Translations under genes and position numbers: made by a program
In this document: positions 15,314 to 23,969 of the stretch, one piece after another
How positions within the stretch are numbered: the stretch's first letter is position 1
Layout of the letters: the number at the start of each line of letters is the position of its first letter
Origin: Piscicoccus intestinalis NBRC 104926
Lineage (GTDB): Bacteria; Actinomycetota; Actinomycetes; Actinomycetales; Dermatophilaceae
Assembly (NCBI RefSeq): GCF_001515525.1
Contig: NZ_BCNQ01000047.1
Coordinates: forward strand, 1 to 35,222
DNA length: 35,222 nucleotides
Direction of reading: 5' to 3'
Notes under the pieces: model-generated
Seen by the model: the letters and a program-made list of their open reading frames with translations, nothing else
The model's database searches: none
Told to the model about the DNA's origin: nothing

Positions 15314-16189
15314 ATGCTCACGACTCACACCGTCGAGGTTTCCGGTGCGCGGATCAGCTACGACGTGCGTCCCGGCGCCGACGCCGGCCACCGCCCGCTG
15401 TTCGTGCTCGGCTCACCCATGGACGCGACCGGGTTCACCACCCTCGCAGGGCATTTCACGGACCGGACGGTGATCACCTACGACCCGCGCGGCGTCGCCC
15501 GCAGCCCGCGCACCGACGCGGCGCACCAGACCGTGCCGGCCGAGCACGCCGCCGACATCGCGGCGGTCATCGAGGCGATCGCCGCCGAACACGGCTGTCC
15601 CGTCGACGTGTTCGCGAGTTCGGGCGGCGCGATCAACGCGCTCGAGCTCGTGTCGCGGCGGCCCGAGCTCGTGCACACGCTCGTGGCGCACGAGCCGCCG
15701 TTGGCGCAGTTCCTGCCCGACCGGCAGGCGATCGTCGCGGCGTGCGAGGGCATCCGGGCGCGCTACGAGGCCGACGGGATGGGCCCGGCCATGGCTGCGT
15801 TCATCACCCTGACCGTGCACCAGGGCCCGGTGCCCGGCGGCTTCGCGTCGGCGCCGGCTCCCGACCCGGCCGCGTTTGGGCTCCCGAGCGCCGACGACGG
15901 CTCAGGGGACGACCCACTGCTCGGTCAGAACGTGCACACCTGCTCACCGCACGAGCTCGACGTCGCGGCCCTGCCGGGCGCGGCGACGACGATCGTCATC
16001 GGCGTCGGCCAGGAGTCGGGGGAGCAGCTGGCCGCGCGCGGTGCCACCGCGCTCGCGGCGCAGCTCGGGTCGGAGCCGGTCGTCTTCCCCGGCGACCACG
16101 CCGGGTTCCTCGGCGGCGAGTTCGGGATGACCGGCCGCCCCGACGAATTCGCCGCCAGGCTGCGCGAACTGCTCGACGCCTCCGCCTGA
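15314..16189 (+). CDS. Alpha/beta hydrolase
   Basis: A 291-residue soluble hydrolase with GAGGAGAAG before ATG 15314. The fold shows in FVLGSPMDATGFTTLAGHF (oxyanion strand), TVITYDPRGVARSP (conserved DPRG) and the nucleophile elbow ASSGGA, with S103 as the likely nucleophile. The His is probably in PGDHAGFLGG near the C-terminus. The end of the protein (GDHAGFLGG...F..RLRELL) matches a common actinobacterial group of hydrolases. The gene stands alone, and the substrate cannot be read from the sequence. Confidence 0.85.
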   Translation: MLTTHTVEVSGARISYDVRPGADAGHRPLFVLGSPMDATGFTTLAGHFTDRTVITYDPRGVARSPRTDAAHQTVPAEHAADIAAVIEAIAAEHGCPVDVFASSGGAINALELVSRRPELVHTLVAHEPPLAQFLPDRQAIVAACEGIRARYEADGMGPAMAAFITLTVHQGPVPGGFASAPAPDPAAFGLPSADDGSGDDPLLGQNVHTCSPHELDVAALPGAATTIVIGVGQESGEQLAARGATALAAQLGSEPVVFPGDHAGFLGGEFGMTGRPDEFAARLRELLDASA

Positions 16190-16329
16190 GCCCCGGGATG
16201 CCCCGCGCGCCCATATCGAACAGTCGACTCAGCGCGCGTCCGCCCGCGCCGATGCAAGATAGGTGTGTGCGATGAGGTGCACCGGCGGACCGTCGGCGCA
16301 CGACTCTCGCTCGGGGGAAGGGGACGCCG

Positions 16330-17415
16330 ATGGCGTTCGTGGGGAGTTCGAACGGATTTGTGTCGCGGCGCGGGGCGCCGCTCGTCGCGATGGTCGGCTG
16401 CGCGTTGGCGCTCGCCGGTTGCGCCGGCGGTGACGCGGCGTCGTCCGCGACCAGCTCGACGGTGACCGTCACGGTCGCGCCCAGCGCGCCGCTCACGTAC
16501 AACCCCAGTTCGGGTGCGTCGCAACCGAAGTCGACGTCCGGTGCGGTCACGGTGGCGGACGTGCGCGGCAGCGCGCAGGTGCCGGCCTATTGCAGGATGC
16601 CCGCGCAGACGCTCACCAACGGTGTGACAAGCGACAAGTACAAGCCGCGCGAGGGGTGGCTCAAGGTCGACGACCCGGCTCCGGTGCTGGCGGACCTCGA
16701 TTCGGACGGTTCCCAGGAGTTGGTGGCGCGCTACCTGTGCACCGCCGGGGGCGTGGCGTGGCCCGAGGTGCTCGTGATCTACGGACCCGGGGGCACGCTC
16801 AAGGGCAGCCTCGAACTCGGGGAGTACGGGCAGCAGGAACACGCCGAGGTGCTCTCCTGGCAGGCATCGGGTCAGGCAGTGGAGCTGCGCTGGCGCTCCT
16901 ACGAGGGTGCCGCGTCGGACTTCCACTACTACCGGTCGCGCCTGACGATGAGCGGCGGCAAGGCCCGCCTCACCGACACCCGCGCGATCAGCGGCGACGA
17001 CTCGGGCTCAGACAGCTCGGTGAGCGCGTCGAGCAGCGACACGAGCTCGACGGAGCCCGCGCCGTCCTCCGAGTCGTCCCGGACGCCGACCGAGACCGCC
17101 TCCGTGTCGACCTCGGCCTCCACCGAGAAGATGACGGCCGTGTGCAGGGAGTTCCTGCAGGCGGCGGTCGCGGGGAACACCGCGAGGATGAAGCGGCTCG
17201 CCCCAGCGTCCGCGGTGACGGAGGTGACGAACTACGGGCCCTACTCCAGCGCGGGGCGGTGCTCCGTCGACCCGGGCGCGGAGCCGAGCGCCGAGGTCGT
17301 GCTGGGCCCCCGGCAGGAGGGGGCGTACGGCATCATCTTCAAGCTGACCTTCGAGGTCGACTCGGCCGGTGACGCCCGGATCCGATCGGCGACGTTCGCC
17401 GGCGACGCGGGCTGA
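16330..17415 (+). CDS. Secreted lipoprotein of unknown function
   Basis: A 361-residue lipoprotein; GGGGAAGGGGA precedes ATG 16330. The signal ends in a lipobox, LALAGC, so C31 should be acylated. Residues ~32-70 are a Ser/Thr linker. The first globular domain (about 75-215) includes VLADLDSDGSQELVARY, a calcium-loop-like FG-GAP motif (DLDSDGSQE). A second Ser-rich linker (~220-270, with a SESSRTPTETAS stretch) leads to a C-terminal domain (~275-361) resembling NTF2-like lipoprotein domains (VCREFLQAAVAGNTARMKRL). No close family was recognised. Surface exposure is inferred. Confidence 0.75.
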   Translation: MAFVGSSNGFVSRRGAPLVAMVGCALALAGCAGGDAASSATSSTVTVTVAPSAPLTYNPSSGASQPKSTSGAVTVADVRGSAQVPAYCRMPAQTLTNGVTSDKYKPREGWLKVDDPAPVLADLDSDGSQELVARYLCTAGGVAWPEVLVIYGPGGTLKGSLELGEYGQQEHAEVLSWQASGQAVELRWRSYEGAASDFHYYRSRLTMSGGKARLTDTRAISGDDSGSDSSVSASSSDTSSTEPAPSSESSRTPTETASVSTSASTEKMTAVCREFLQAAVAGNTARMKRLAPASAVTEVTNYGPYSSAGRCSVDPGAEPSAEVVLGPRQEGAYGIIFKLTFEVDSAGDARIRSATFAGDAG

Positions 17416-17442
17416 GCGGACCGCCTCCGACAGAGCAGCTCC

Positions 17443-17838
17443 TCAGAGGGCGTCGTACTCCTCGTCGCCCACGGGCTCCAGCCACTCGTTGGAGGCGCCG
17501 TCGCGCGGCACCATGACCGCGATGTGCGAGAACCAGCTGTCCTTGGCGGCGCCGTGCCAGTGCTTGACGCCCTCGGGCACGAGCACGGTGGTGCCCGGCG
17601 TCAGCGGCTGGGCGGCCTCGCCGTCGGCCTGGTACCAGCCGACGCCGGCCGTGCACAGCAGCAGCTGCTGAGCGCCGTGGTGGATGTGCCAGTTGTTGCG
17701 GCAGCCGGGCTCGAACGTGACGTTGTTGGCGGTCGCGTCGCCGCTGGCCAGCGGCGCGAGATAGCTCTGCCCGACGAAGTACTGCGCGAACGCGTCGTTC
17801 GGCTCGCCCTGCGGGAACATCTGCTCGAAGTCGCTCAT
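17443..17838 (-). CDS. Cupin of the hydroxynitrile lyase-like group
   Basis: A 131-residue single-domain cupin. The opening FPQGEPNDAFAQYFVGQSYL, the metal motif HIHHGAQ (H51, H53, Q57) and the later KHWHGA (H93/H95), plus the end EWLEPVGDEEY, match the bacterial Mn-dependent cupin family that includes (R)-selective hydroxynitrile lyases. Many members are annotated only as cupin, and some act in unrelated reactions, so the activity is inferred. The link is notable because nitrile hydratase genes are also present, though 16 kb away. Start ATG 17838; the gene is divergent from the M48 peptidase. Confidence 0.78.
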   Translation of the reverse strand: MSDFEQMFPQGEPNDAFAQYFVGQSYLAPLASGDATANNVTFEPGCRNNWHIHHGAQQLLLCTAGVGWYQADGEAAQPLTPGTTVLVPEGVKHWHGAAKDSWFSHIAVMVPRDGASNEWLEPVGDEEYDAL

Positions 17839-17943
17839 GCCGGCATTGTTCAACGGGGGTCGCGGGCCTGCCAGGCACTCGCAGGGCGCCCTTGTCGGCG
17901 TCGGGGTGCGGCAACCGGCGAGCCTGCGTGCGACGATGCCGCC

Positions 17944-19056
17944 GTGTCGCTCACACCCAGGCCGGCCGCCCCGGCGATGCTCCGGCTCACGACCACGCTG
18001 CCGCGCGCCGAGCGCCGCCGCCTTCGGCACCCCGCGGAGATCCCGTGGCTGGTGGCCGCCGTCATCATCACCGTGCTGGTGGCCGCGGCGGTGATCTCGC
18101 TGCTGTTCTCCGACGTCGAGTTGCCGCCGGACGTGCAGCAGATCGCCGTGCTCATCATCGGCGCCCCGGTGCTCTTCCTGCTCGTGCGTGGCTACCTGTA
18201 CGCGCAGCAGCGGGCGAGCGGAGTCCGACTCTCGCCCACCCAGTTTCCCGACGCCTACCGCATGCTCGTCGAGGCCGCGGCCGACGCGGGGATGCGCCGG
18301 GTGCCGGACGCGTACGTCGTCTCGGGGTCGGGTGTCATCAACGCCTTCGCCGCGGGGCACGGGCACCGGCGATTCGTCGTCATCAACTCCGACATGTTCG
18401 AGGTCGGTGGGCACCTGCGCAGCCCGGACGCCCTGCGCTTCGTCATCGCCCACGAGGTCGGGCACCTGGCCGCGGGTCACGCCGCGTACTGGCGCATCGT
18501 GGGAACCTTCATCTTCCGCAACATTCCGGTGCTGGGCGCGGCGCTCTCCCGAGCGCAGGAGTACACGGCCGACAACTACGGGTACGCCCACGCCCCGCAG
18601 GGAGCCCCGGCGGCGATCGCGACGCTGGCGGCCGGCAAGTACCTCAACGCGGAGGTGCTGCCCGACGAGTACACCGACCGCGCGGTCGTCGACCGGAGTC
18701 TGTTCATCGTGGCCGTCAATCTCGTCGCCTCGCACCCGATCCTCACCTGGCGCTCGCACGCCCTGCGGCACCGCGACCACCCGGGCGCCATGTTCGTCCG
18801 CCCGGCGTTCGGCGTGTTGGCGGCGCCCAGCCTGCCCCCGGCCGCCAGCCGCACGAGCCGCTGGGCCGACCCCGCCGCGGCCTTGGCGTTTCTCGACGCG
18901 CACCCCCAGCCCGGGCGCGACGAGTTCGGCGGGGTGCAGGTGCGCCACCGCGCGCAGGCCGCTCGCCCGACTCCGGTGCTCGACGGTTCCTCCCGCGACG
19001 CCCTGGGCGCGGGGCGGTCCGACGGGTCGGCGGGCGAGGCGGTCTCTCGGCCGTAG
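17944..19056 (+). CDS. M48-family membrane metallopeptidase
   Basis: A 370-residue Zn-peptidase with two membrane helices near the N-terminus (about 34-56 and 66-84). The zinc motif HEVGH is at 170-174, and the third ligand is probably E206 in SRAQEYTAD, with conserved D210. VPDAYVVSGSGVINAFAAG is the usual M48 edge-strand region. GTG 17944 was chosen; a weak -10 (GACGAT) lies 6 nt upstream. ATG 17977 is an alternative. The C-terminal ~70 residues are polar and poorly conserved. Relatives include HtpX-like and Ste24-like proteases in membrane quality control; the role here is inferred. Confidence 0.85.
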   Translation: MSLTPRPAAPAMLRLTTTLPRAERRRLRHPAEIPWLVAAVIITVLVAAAVISLLFSDVELPPDVQQIAVLIIGAPVLFLLVRGYLYAQQRASGVRLSPTQFPDAYRMLVEAAADAGMRRVPDAYVVSGSGVINAFAAGHGHRRFVVINSDMFEVGGHLRSPDALRFVIAHEVGHLAAGHAAYWRIVGTFIFRNIPVLGAALSRAQEYTADNYGYAHAPQGAPAAIATLAAGKYLNAEVLPDEYTDRAVVDRSLFIVAVNLVASHPILTWRSHALRHRDHPGAMFVRPAFGVLAAPSLPPAASRTSRWADPAAALAFLDAHPQPGRDEFGGVQVRHRAQAARPTPVLDGSSRDALGAGRSDGSAGEAVSRP

Positions 19057-19137
19057 TCCAGCTCCCACCCGGCAACGAATTGGCTGCGGCGCGACCGCGA
19101 GCCGGGTTCGAGCCGGTGCGAGCGGGGTGCGGGCCGG

Positions 19138-19663
19138 TCAGTCCGCCTCGTCACCGCCGGGTGCCGTGCGCCCCCAACCGGGCTCGGCGACGAAACTGAC
19201 GAGGACGATCGCGACGACCGCCCACCACCCGATGTCCAGCGCCTCGCTCCACTCGGGTCGGAGCCGGGGCAGCGGCAACAGCCCCGAGATGATGAACATC
19301 AGCGCGACCCCTAGCCTGCGGTGCGTGCCGTACGGCACAGCTCGGCGCCACGGGCCCCACGGTCCGGCGGTGAGCAGCGTGCGCCGGGTGCGCAGGGTCG
19401 CGACGGGCGAACACGACGGCGACCGCGACGATCGCGACGGCGATGATCCCGGCGAACGCAGGCCGGTCGCGGTCGGTCCAGTCCAGCCAGCGCACCCACG
19501 CCACCGGCGGGACCGCGACGAACAGCAGGGAGGCGGTGAGGGCGAGGGCTCGGCAGGCGTGCCGCCAGTGCCGCGGCTCGTCGGGGTGCTGGCGGGGATC
19601 GGCGAGCGGCCAGGGTTCCGTGGTCGAGCGCGCGGCCGCGTCGAGTCGCTCGTTCCTGCGCAT
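19138..19663 (-). pseudogene. Membrane protein gene broken by a frameshift
   Basis: Starts at ATG 19663 after an excellent AGGAGG site. The first ~85 codons encode a polar head (WPLADPRQHPDEPRHWRHAC) and two helices, ending VAIVAVAVVFA. The continuation, VATLRTRRTLL then VALMFIISGLLPLPRLRPEW and a last helix, is in another frame that ends at 19138. The two join if one base is removed near the GGG at 19405-19407. About 175 residues with four helices would result. The family is not recognised. Either a recent mutation or a sequencing indel explains it. Confidence 0.7.
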
Positions 19664-19736
19664 GCCTGCCTCCTGACCGAGCGTGCGAGTTGTCACACGG
19701 TATCCGCGGTGTTCGCGCGGAGGCGAGGGTCTCGGG

Positions 19737-20119
19737 TCAGCGGACGTCGTAGGCGACGTGCACGACACCGTTGTCGAACCGGTGCTGTTCGACCAGGCGC
19801 AGGTCGAGCCGCAGGTCGGCGGGGAGCCAGGGCGTGCCGGCTCCGATGACGATCGGGTGGAGGTAGAACTCGACGGCGTCGACGAGGCCGGCCCGCAGGG
19901 CGTGGGCGGCCAGCGTGGGCCGCCGATCGTCACGTCGCCCTCGGCCTGCTCGATCAGGTGCCGCACCGTGGGGATGTCGAAGGTGCGCTCCAGCCGGGTG
20001 CGGGCCGTCTCCACCGTCGGCAGGGTCGTGGAGAAGACGACCTTGTCGCGGGCGCGCCAGGTCTGGCCGTAGGCGCGCTCAGCGGGGCTGGCGTCGTCGC
20101 CGAGCCCGTAGGTCTCCCA
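19737..20119 (-). pseudogene. Dihydrofolate reductase-like (RibD C-terminal) remnant
   Basis: From right to left the strand encodes WETYGLGDDASPAERAYGQT, then KVVFSTTLPTVETARTRLER, EGDVTIGGP and, after a one-base shift near 19912-19922, TLAAHALRAGLVDAVEFYLH and a tail ending VVHVAYDVR. This is the C-terminal two thirds of the actinobacterial DHFR-like / RibD-C family. The first ~60 residues (the MxxxxYxxxxSLDGYVAD part) are missing, and the DNA beyond 20119 does not resemble them. It is a dead gene with a 5' deletion and a frameshift, not only a sequencing error. Confidence 0.8.
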
Positions 20120-20234
20120 CTGGCTCGACCTGAGCCAACGGCAGCGACCCTCGATGCGGGCGCGACCTCCGGTGGGTACTGACCGCGGCTACTGATCACG
20201 GTGCGGGCCTCGGCCGCTGTGTCACGATCGCGAG

Positions 20235-20837
20235 GTGAACCTTGACGAATTCCTCGCCCACGTCAACCGCGGCGAGCTGATCACAGCCGGCTCCGACCTG
20301 CACGAGTTCATGCACGGGGCCTCCCAGGAGGCCTTCCGCATCACCGCCCGGATCAACACCGGCTACCGGGACGCCGCCCAGGTGCGGGCCCTGGTCAGCG
20401 AGCTCACCGGTGAGCAGCTCGACGAGACGACGACGATCTTCCCGCCGATCTATAGCGAGTTCGGCAAGAACTTGCACATCGGCAAGGGCGTCTTCATCAA
20501 CCTGGGCTGCCGTTTCCAGGACACCGGGGGCATCACGATCGGCGACGGCTGCCTCATCGGCCACAACGCGACCCTCACCACCCTCAACCACAGCCTCGAT
20601 CCCGCCCGCCGCGCCGACATGACCCCGGCGCCCATCGTGCTCGGCCGCGACGTGTGGCTCGGTGCGAGCGTGACGATCACCCCCGGCGTGACCATCGGCG
20701 ACGGCGCGATCGTCGGAGCCGGGTCGGTCGTCACCAAGGACGTGCCGGCCAACGCGATCGTCGCCGGGGTGCCCGCGCGACTCATCCGCTACAACGACGT
20801 CGACTCGCGCCGGCCCGACGACGAGTCGGACAGCTGA
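20235..20837 (+). CDS. Hexapeptide-repeat sugar O-acetyltransferase (maltose/galactoside type)
   Basis: A 200-residue acetyltransferase with the left-handed beta-helix pattern. The N-terminal helical cap has SQEAFRITARINTGYRD. The hexapeptide repeats follow from FGKNLHIGKGVFINLGCRFQ to IGDGAIVGAGSVVTKDVP. The catalytic histidine is in TLNHSLDP, and the end VPANAIVAGVPARLIR is standard. It uses acetyl-CoA to acetylate sugars or thiogalactosides. The start is GTG 20235, with CACGAT ending 6 nt before it and no ribosome-binding site, possibly leaderless. The C-terminal 15 residues are acidic. Confidence 0.9.
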   Translation: MNLDEFLAHVNRGELITAGSDLHEFMHGASQEAFRITARINTGYRDAAQVRALVSELTGEQLDETTTIFPPIYSEFGKNLHIGKGVFINLGCRFQDTGGITIGDGCLIGHNATLTTLNHSLDPARRADMTPAPIVLGRDVWLGASVTITPGVTIGDGAIVGAGSVVTKDVPANAIVAGVPARLIRYNDVDSRRPDDESDS

Positions 20838-20878
20838 GACTATGCGCGGACGCCGGCGTGGTCGCGGATGCCGGCCGA

Positions 20879-20995
20879 GGATTCGCCGTTTCGACTACTC
20901 CGATGGAGCGTCGTCGGGCATCGAATCGCGAAGCCGCAGGTCACGAGCTTGCCGCGCGACCGCGGCTCTCGACGCGATCGTCGATGTGGTGAAAC
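20879..20995 (+). repeat. Dispersed ~115-bp palindromic element, copy 3
   Basis: Left arm GATTCGCCGTTTCGACTACT (from 20880), right arm GATCGTCGATGTGGTGAAAC (20976-20995), which are imperfect reverse complements. The core CCGCAGGTCA is at 20934-20943, identical to copy 1, and flanked like copy 1 (GCAGGTCACRAGCTTG-like). It occupies most of the 232-bp gap before the glycosyltransferase gene. Confidence 0.7.
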
Positions 20996-21069
20996 GATCG
21001 CGAGCACCGGCAGGAGCGAGCGGCCACGGCGCCGGTCGGGATGCGTCCTGACACGAGTAAGGAGGAGTC

Positions 21070-22314
21070 GTGCACGTGCTCATGACCGCGATGCCGTTCG
21101 GCGGGCACCAGCCGCCGATGCGGGGTCTCGCCGCCGAGCTCGTCCGCCGCGGGCACCGGGTGACGTACTACACCGGCGCGAAGTACGGCGGCGGTGCGGA
21201 GGGCGTCGGCGCGACCTGGCTGCCCTGGCAAGCGGCAACGGATTTCGACGACAACAACCTCGCGGCCGCGTTCCCGACGATGCGCCGCGGACGCGGGCTC
21301 GGCGCGGTTCTCGACAGCTTCGGGCAGTTGTTCTTCGGCACCGGTCCCGAGCAGTTGGCCGACGTGAGTCGCCTGCACGACGACGACCCGGTCGACCTGG
21401 TCGTCTCCGAGGACACGTGCATGGCGGGCTCGTTCCTGCACGATGCCCGGGCCGTGCCGTGGGTCGGGGTCGCGCTCGGGCTCGTCGGGCTGAGCAGCCG
21501 GCACCAGCCGCCCGCCGGGTTTCCGCTGCGCCCGGGCTGCGGGCGGCTGGGGCGGGGCCGCGACGCCGCCCTGCGCGGTCTCGCCGACGTCACCTTCAAC
21601 CGGTGGATGCTGGCGCGCCTCAACGACGCTCGCGCCCGGGCCGGGCTGGCGCCGAACACGAGCGTGGACTCGCTGTACTCCCGGCGCCTGCACCTGTGCC
21701 AGGGCGTGGCCGGCCTGGACTTCCCGCGCCCCGACGCCCCCGCGTTCCTGCACTACATCGGTGACGCCGCCGCCGGCACCCGCACCGGGGCCGAGCCCGC
21801 CTGGTTCGCCGACCTCGACCCCGGCCGCCCGCTCGTGCACGTCACCGCCGGAACCCTCGACACGACCAGCACCCTCGTCGAGCGCACGGTCACGGCGCTG
21901 GCCGACACCCCCGCCCAGGTGGTCGCGGGCGGCGATCCGGCGCTCGCGCCGGCCGCCGCGAACGTCATCGCCCCCGGCTGGGTGCCGCACGACCTGCTGC
22001 TGCCACGCACCTCGGTCGTCGTCACCAACGGCGGCTTCGGCGCGGTGCTCGCCTCGCTCTCCCACGGGGTTCCGCTGGTGATCGCGCCGGGCGGGGAGGA
22101 CAAACCGATGGTCGCGCGCCGCGTCGCCCACACCGGGGCCGGCCTCGACCTGCGCCGCGCCGAACCGTCGCCCGCGCGGATCCGAGCCGCCGTCGAAGCC
22201 TGCCTCGGCGACAGCGAATACCGCCGCGAGGCACGGGCGCTCGCCCACGAGTTCGCGGCTGCGGGCGGCGCCGCCCGGGGCGCAGACCTTATCGAGGAAG
22301 GCATGCGCGCATGA
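21070..22314 (+). CDS. GT1-family (GT-B fold) glycosyltransferase
   Basis: A 414-residue enzyme; AAGGAGGAG lies just before GTG 21070. The N-terminal acceptor domain begins HVLMTAMPFGGHQPPMRGLA with the typical GH-xxP motif, then LVRRGHRVTYYTG. The C-terminal donor domain has PLVHVTAGTLDT, VIAPGWVPHDLLLPRTSVVV, TNGGFGAVLASLSHGVPLV (the HGG of macrolide GTs replaced by NGG) and APGGEDKPMVARRV. Family members add nucleotide-activated sugars to small lipophilic molecules, including macrolides. The stop overlaps the phosphotransferase start (ATGA), so they are co-translated. Roles in drug inactivation or glycolipid synthesis are both possible. Confidence 0.88.
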   Translation: MHVLMTAMPFGGHQPPMRGLAAELVRRGHRVTYYTGAKYGGGAEGVGATWLPWQAATDFDDNNLAAAFPTMRRGRGLGAVLDSFGQLFFGTGPEQLADVSRLHDDDPVDLVVSEDTCMAGSFLHDARAVPWVGVALGLVGLSSRHQPPAGFPLRPGCGRLGRGRDAALRGLADVTFNRWMLARLNDARARAGLAPNTSVDSLYSRRLHLCQGVAGLDFPRPDAPAFLHYIGDAAAGTRTGAEPAWFADLDPGRPLVHVTAGTLDTTSTLVERTVTALADTPAQVVAGGDPALAPAAANVIAPGWVPHDLLLPRTSVVVTNGGFGAVLASLSHGVPLVIAPGGEDKPMVARRVAHTGAGLDLRRAEPSPARIRAAVEACLGDSEYRREARALAHEFAAAGGAARGADLIEEGMRA

Positions 22315-23219
22315 GCCGGCCCGGCGCCGGGCTCGTGCGCGCACTGCTGGCCGAACAGCACCCGGATCTCGCGCGGCTCCCGATCCGCCATGTCACACGC
22401 GGGTGGGACAACGACCTCTTCCGGCTCGGTGACGACCTGGCGGTGCGGTTGCCGCACCGCGCGCAGGCCGCGCCGCTGCTCGCTCACGAACTGACATGGC
22501 TGCCCCGGCTCGCCCCGCGTCTGCCGCTGCCTGTGCCGGTCCCGCTGCGGGCTGGCGAGCCGGGAGCCGGTCACCCATGGCCGTGGGCCGTCGTGCCCTG
22601 GCTGCCCGGTCGTAGCGCGCTGCTCCACCCACCGATCGACCTAGGCGACGCCGCCACCACCCTCGGCCACTTCTTCCGGGCCCTGCACGTACCTGCCTGC
22701 GCTGAGGCACCGCGAAACCCCTTTCGTGGCACACCTCTTCGCGCCCGACTGCCGTTCCTCGACGAGCGCCTGACCCGCCTGGAGGCCGAGGAAACCGACC
22801 TGCCGACGGCCCGGATCCGGCAACGCGTCGCCACCTACGCGGTCGAGCCGGAGTGGCCCGGGCCTCCGCTGTGGCTGCACGGCGACCCGCACGCCCACAA
22901 CATGCTCGTCGACCGCGGGCGGCTCAGCGCCGTCGTCGATTTCGGCGACATCACCGCCGGCGACCCCGCCTCCGACCTCGGAGCGCTGCACTCCCTGCTG
23001 CCGCCCGAGGCGCTGCCGGGATTCGCTGCCGCGTACGGCGTCACGCTGGACGACCCGCTGTGGCGACGGGCCGCCGGCTGGGCGGTCTGCCTCGGGGTCG
23101 CGGTACTCGGCGGACCCGACGAGACGATCCGCCCGATGGGCCGCCGGCTGCTCGAACGCGGGATGTCATGGCCGCCGCAAGCGCCGCCACCGACCCGTGA
23201 TGAGAGCATCGCGGAGTGA
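22311..23219 (+). CDS. Aminoglycoside phosphotransferase-like kinase (APH family)
   Basis: A 302-residue kinase-fold protein, start ATG 22311 overlapping the upstream stop. The catalytic loop is HGDPHAHN (H190, D192, H194, N197), followed by VVDFGDITAGDPASDLG with the metal-binding D210. The nucleotide-binding N-lobe is seen in RGWDNDLFRLGDDLAVRLPH, and PWLPGRSA is the usual hinge. Substrates of this family range from aminoglycosides to macrolides and small metabolites; relatives close to this type are often called resistance kinases without proof. It is the second gene of a coupled operon with a glycosyltransferase. Confidence 0.88.
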   Translation: MSRPGAGLVRALLAEQHPDLARLPIRHVTRGWDNDLFRLGDDLAVRLPHRAQAAPLLAHELTWLPRLAPRLPLPVPVPLRAGEPGAGHPWPWAVVPWLPGRSALLHPPIDLGDAATTLGHFFRALHVPACAEAPRNPFRGTPLRARLPFLDERLTRLEAEETDLPTARIRQRVATYAVEPEWPGPPLWLHGDPHAHNMLVDRGRLSAVVDFGDITAGDPASDLGALHSLLPPEALPGFAAAYGVTLDDPLWRRAAGWAVCLGVAVLGGPDETIRPMGRRLLERGMSWPPQAPPPTRDESIAE

Positions 23220-23969
23220 CTGCCCGCCGTGCCCGTGTGCCGATCATCATCGCGGCGGCCCTCGTGGCGCTCATTCTTGTCGTAGTTGGTTGCTACAAAG
23301 TGATGACCTCCCGCACGTGGCAAGTCACCGGTCACCTCGTCTCCGATCTGGGGACCGACGAGAAGGTCGTGGCGCTGACGTTCGATGACGGCCCGACTCC
23401 CGCCGACCTCGACGCGATCCTGCGCCCGCTGCGCCAACGCGGCGTGCCGGCCACCTTCTTCGTCAACGGGTCCGCGCTGTCGCAGGACCCGGAGCGGGCA
23501 AGCGACTCGTCAAGGAGGGGCACGAGCTGGCCAATCACACATGGGACCCCCGCCGCATGGTCTTCGTCTCGGACCAGGAGATCGAGCGTGAGCTCGCGCC
23601 CACCGACGACGGGATCCGCGCGGCCGGCCAACCCGGCACCCCGCTCTTCCGGCCGCCTTACGGAGACAAGCTCGTCGGGCCTCCCGCGGTACCTCGCCGC
23701 GCACGACCGCACGACCGTGATGTGGGACGTGGCCGTCGAAGACTTCTCCGGCGACGCGCAGTCCGCAGGAGATCACCCGCGCCACCGTCGACCAGACCCG
23801 CCCGGGCTCGATCATCCTGCTGCACCCCTGGAACGGGCGCACCGCGACCCAGCAGGCCATCGGCCCGATCATCGACGAACTGCACGCCCGCGGCTACCGG
23901 TTCGTCACCGTCTCCCAAGCCTTGGAGCGGTCGATCGCGCCCGCCGCGATGAGCGAGGAGGCACAGTGA
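23216..23969 (+). pseudogene. Polysaccharide deacetylase broken by three frameshifts
   Basis: GTG 23216 overlaps the kinase stop. A membrane anchor (IIIAAALVALILVVVGCY) leads to the NodB domain. All five motifs can be read, but in changing frames: TFDDGPTP and VPATFFVNGSAL in frame 1; after ~23495, EGHELANHTWDPRRM and RPPYGDK in frame 2; after ~23678, TVMWDVAVEDFSGDAQS back in frame 1; after ~23763, TRPGSIILLHPW and a tail to TGA 23967. Each break is one base in a short homopolymer or doublet (missing G, extra G, extra C). Corrected length is ~250 residues. Three errors in one gene could be decay or residual sequencing indels. Confidence 0.85.
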
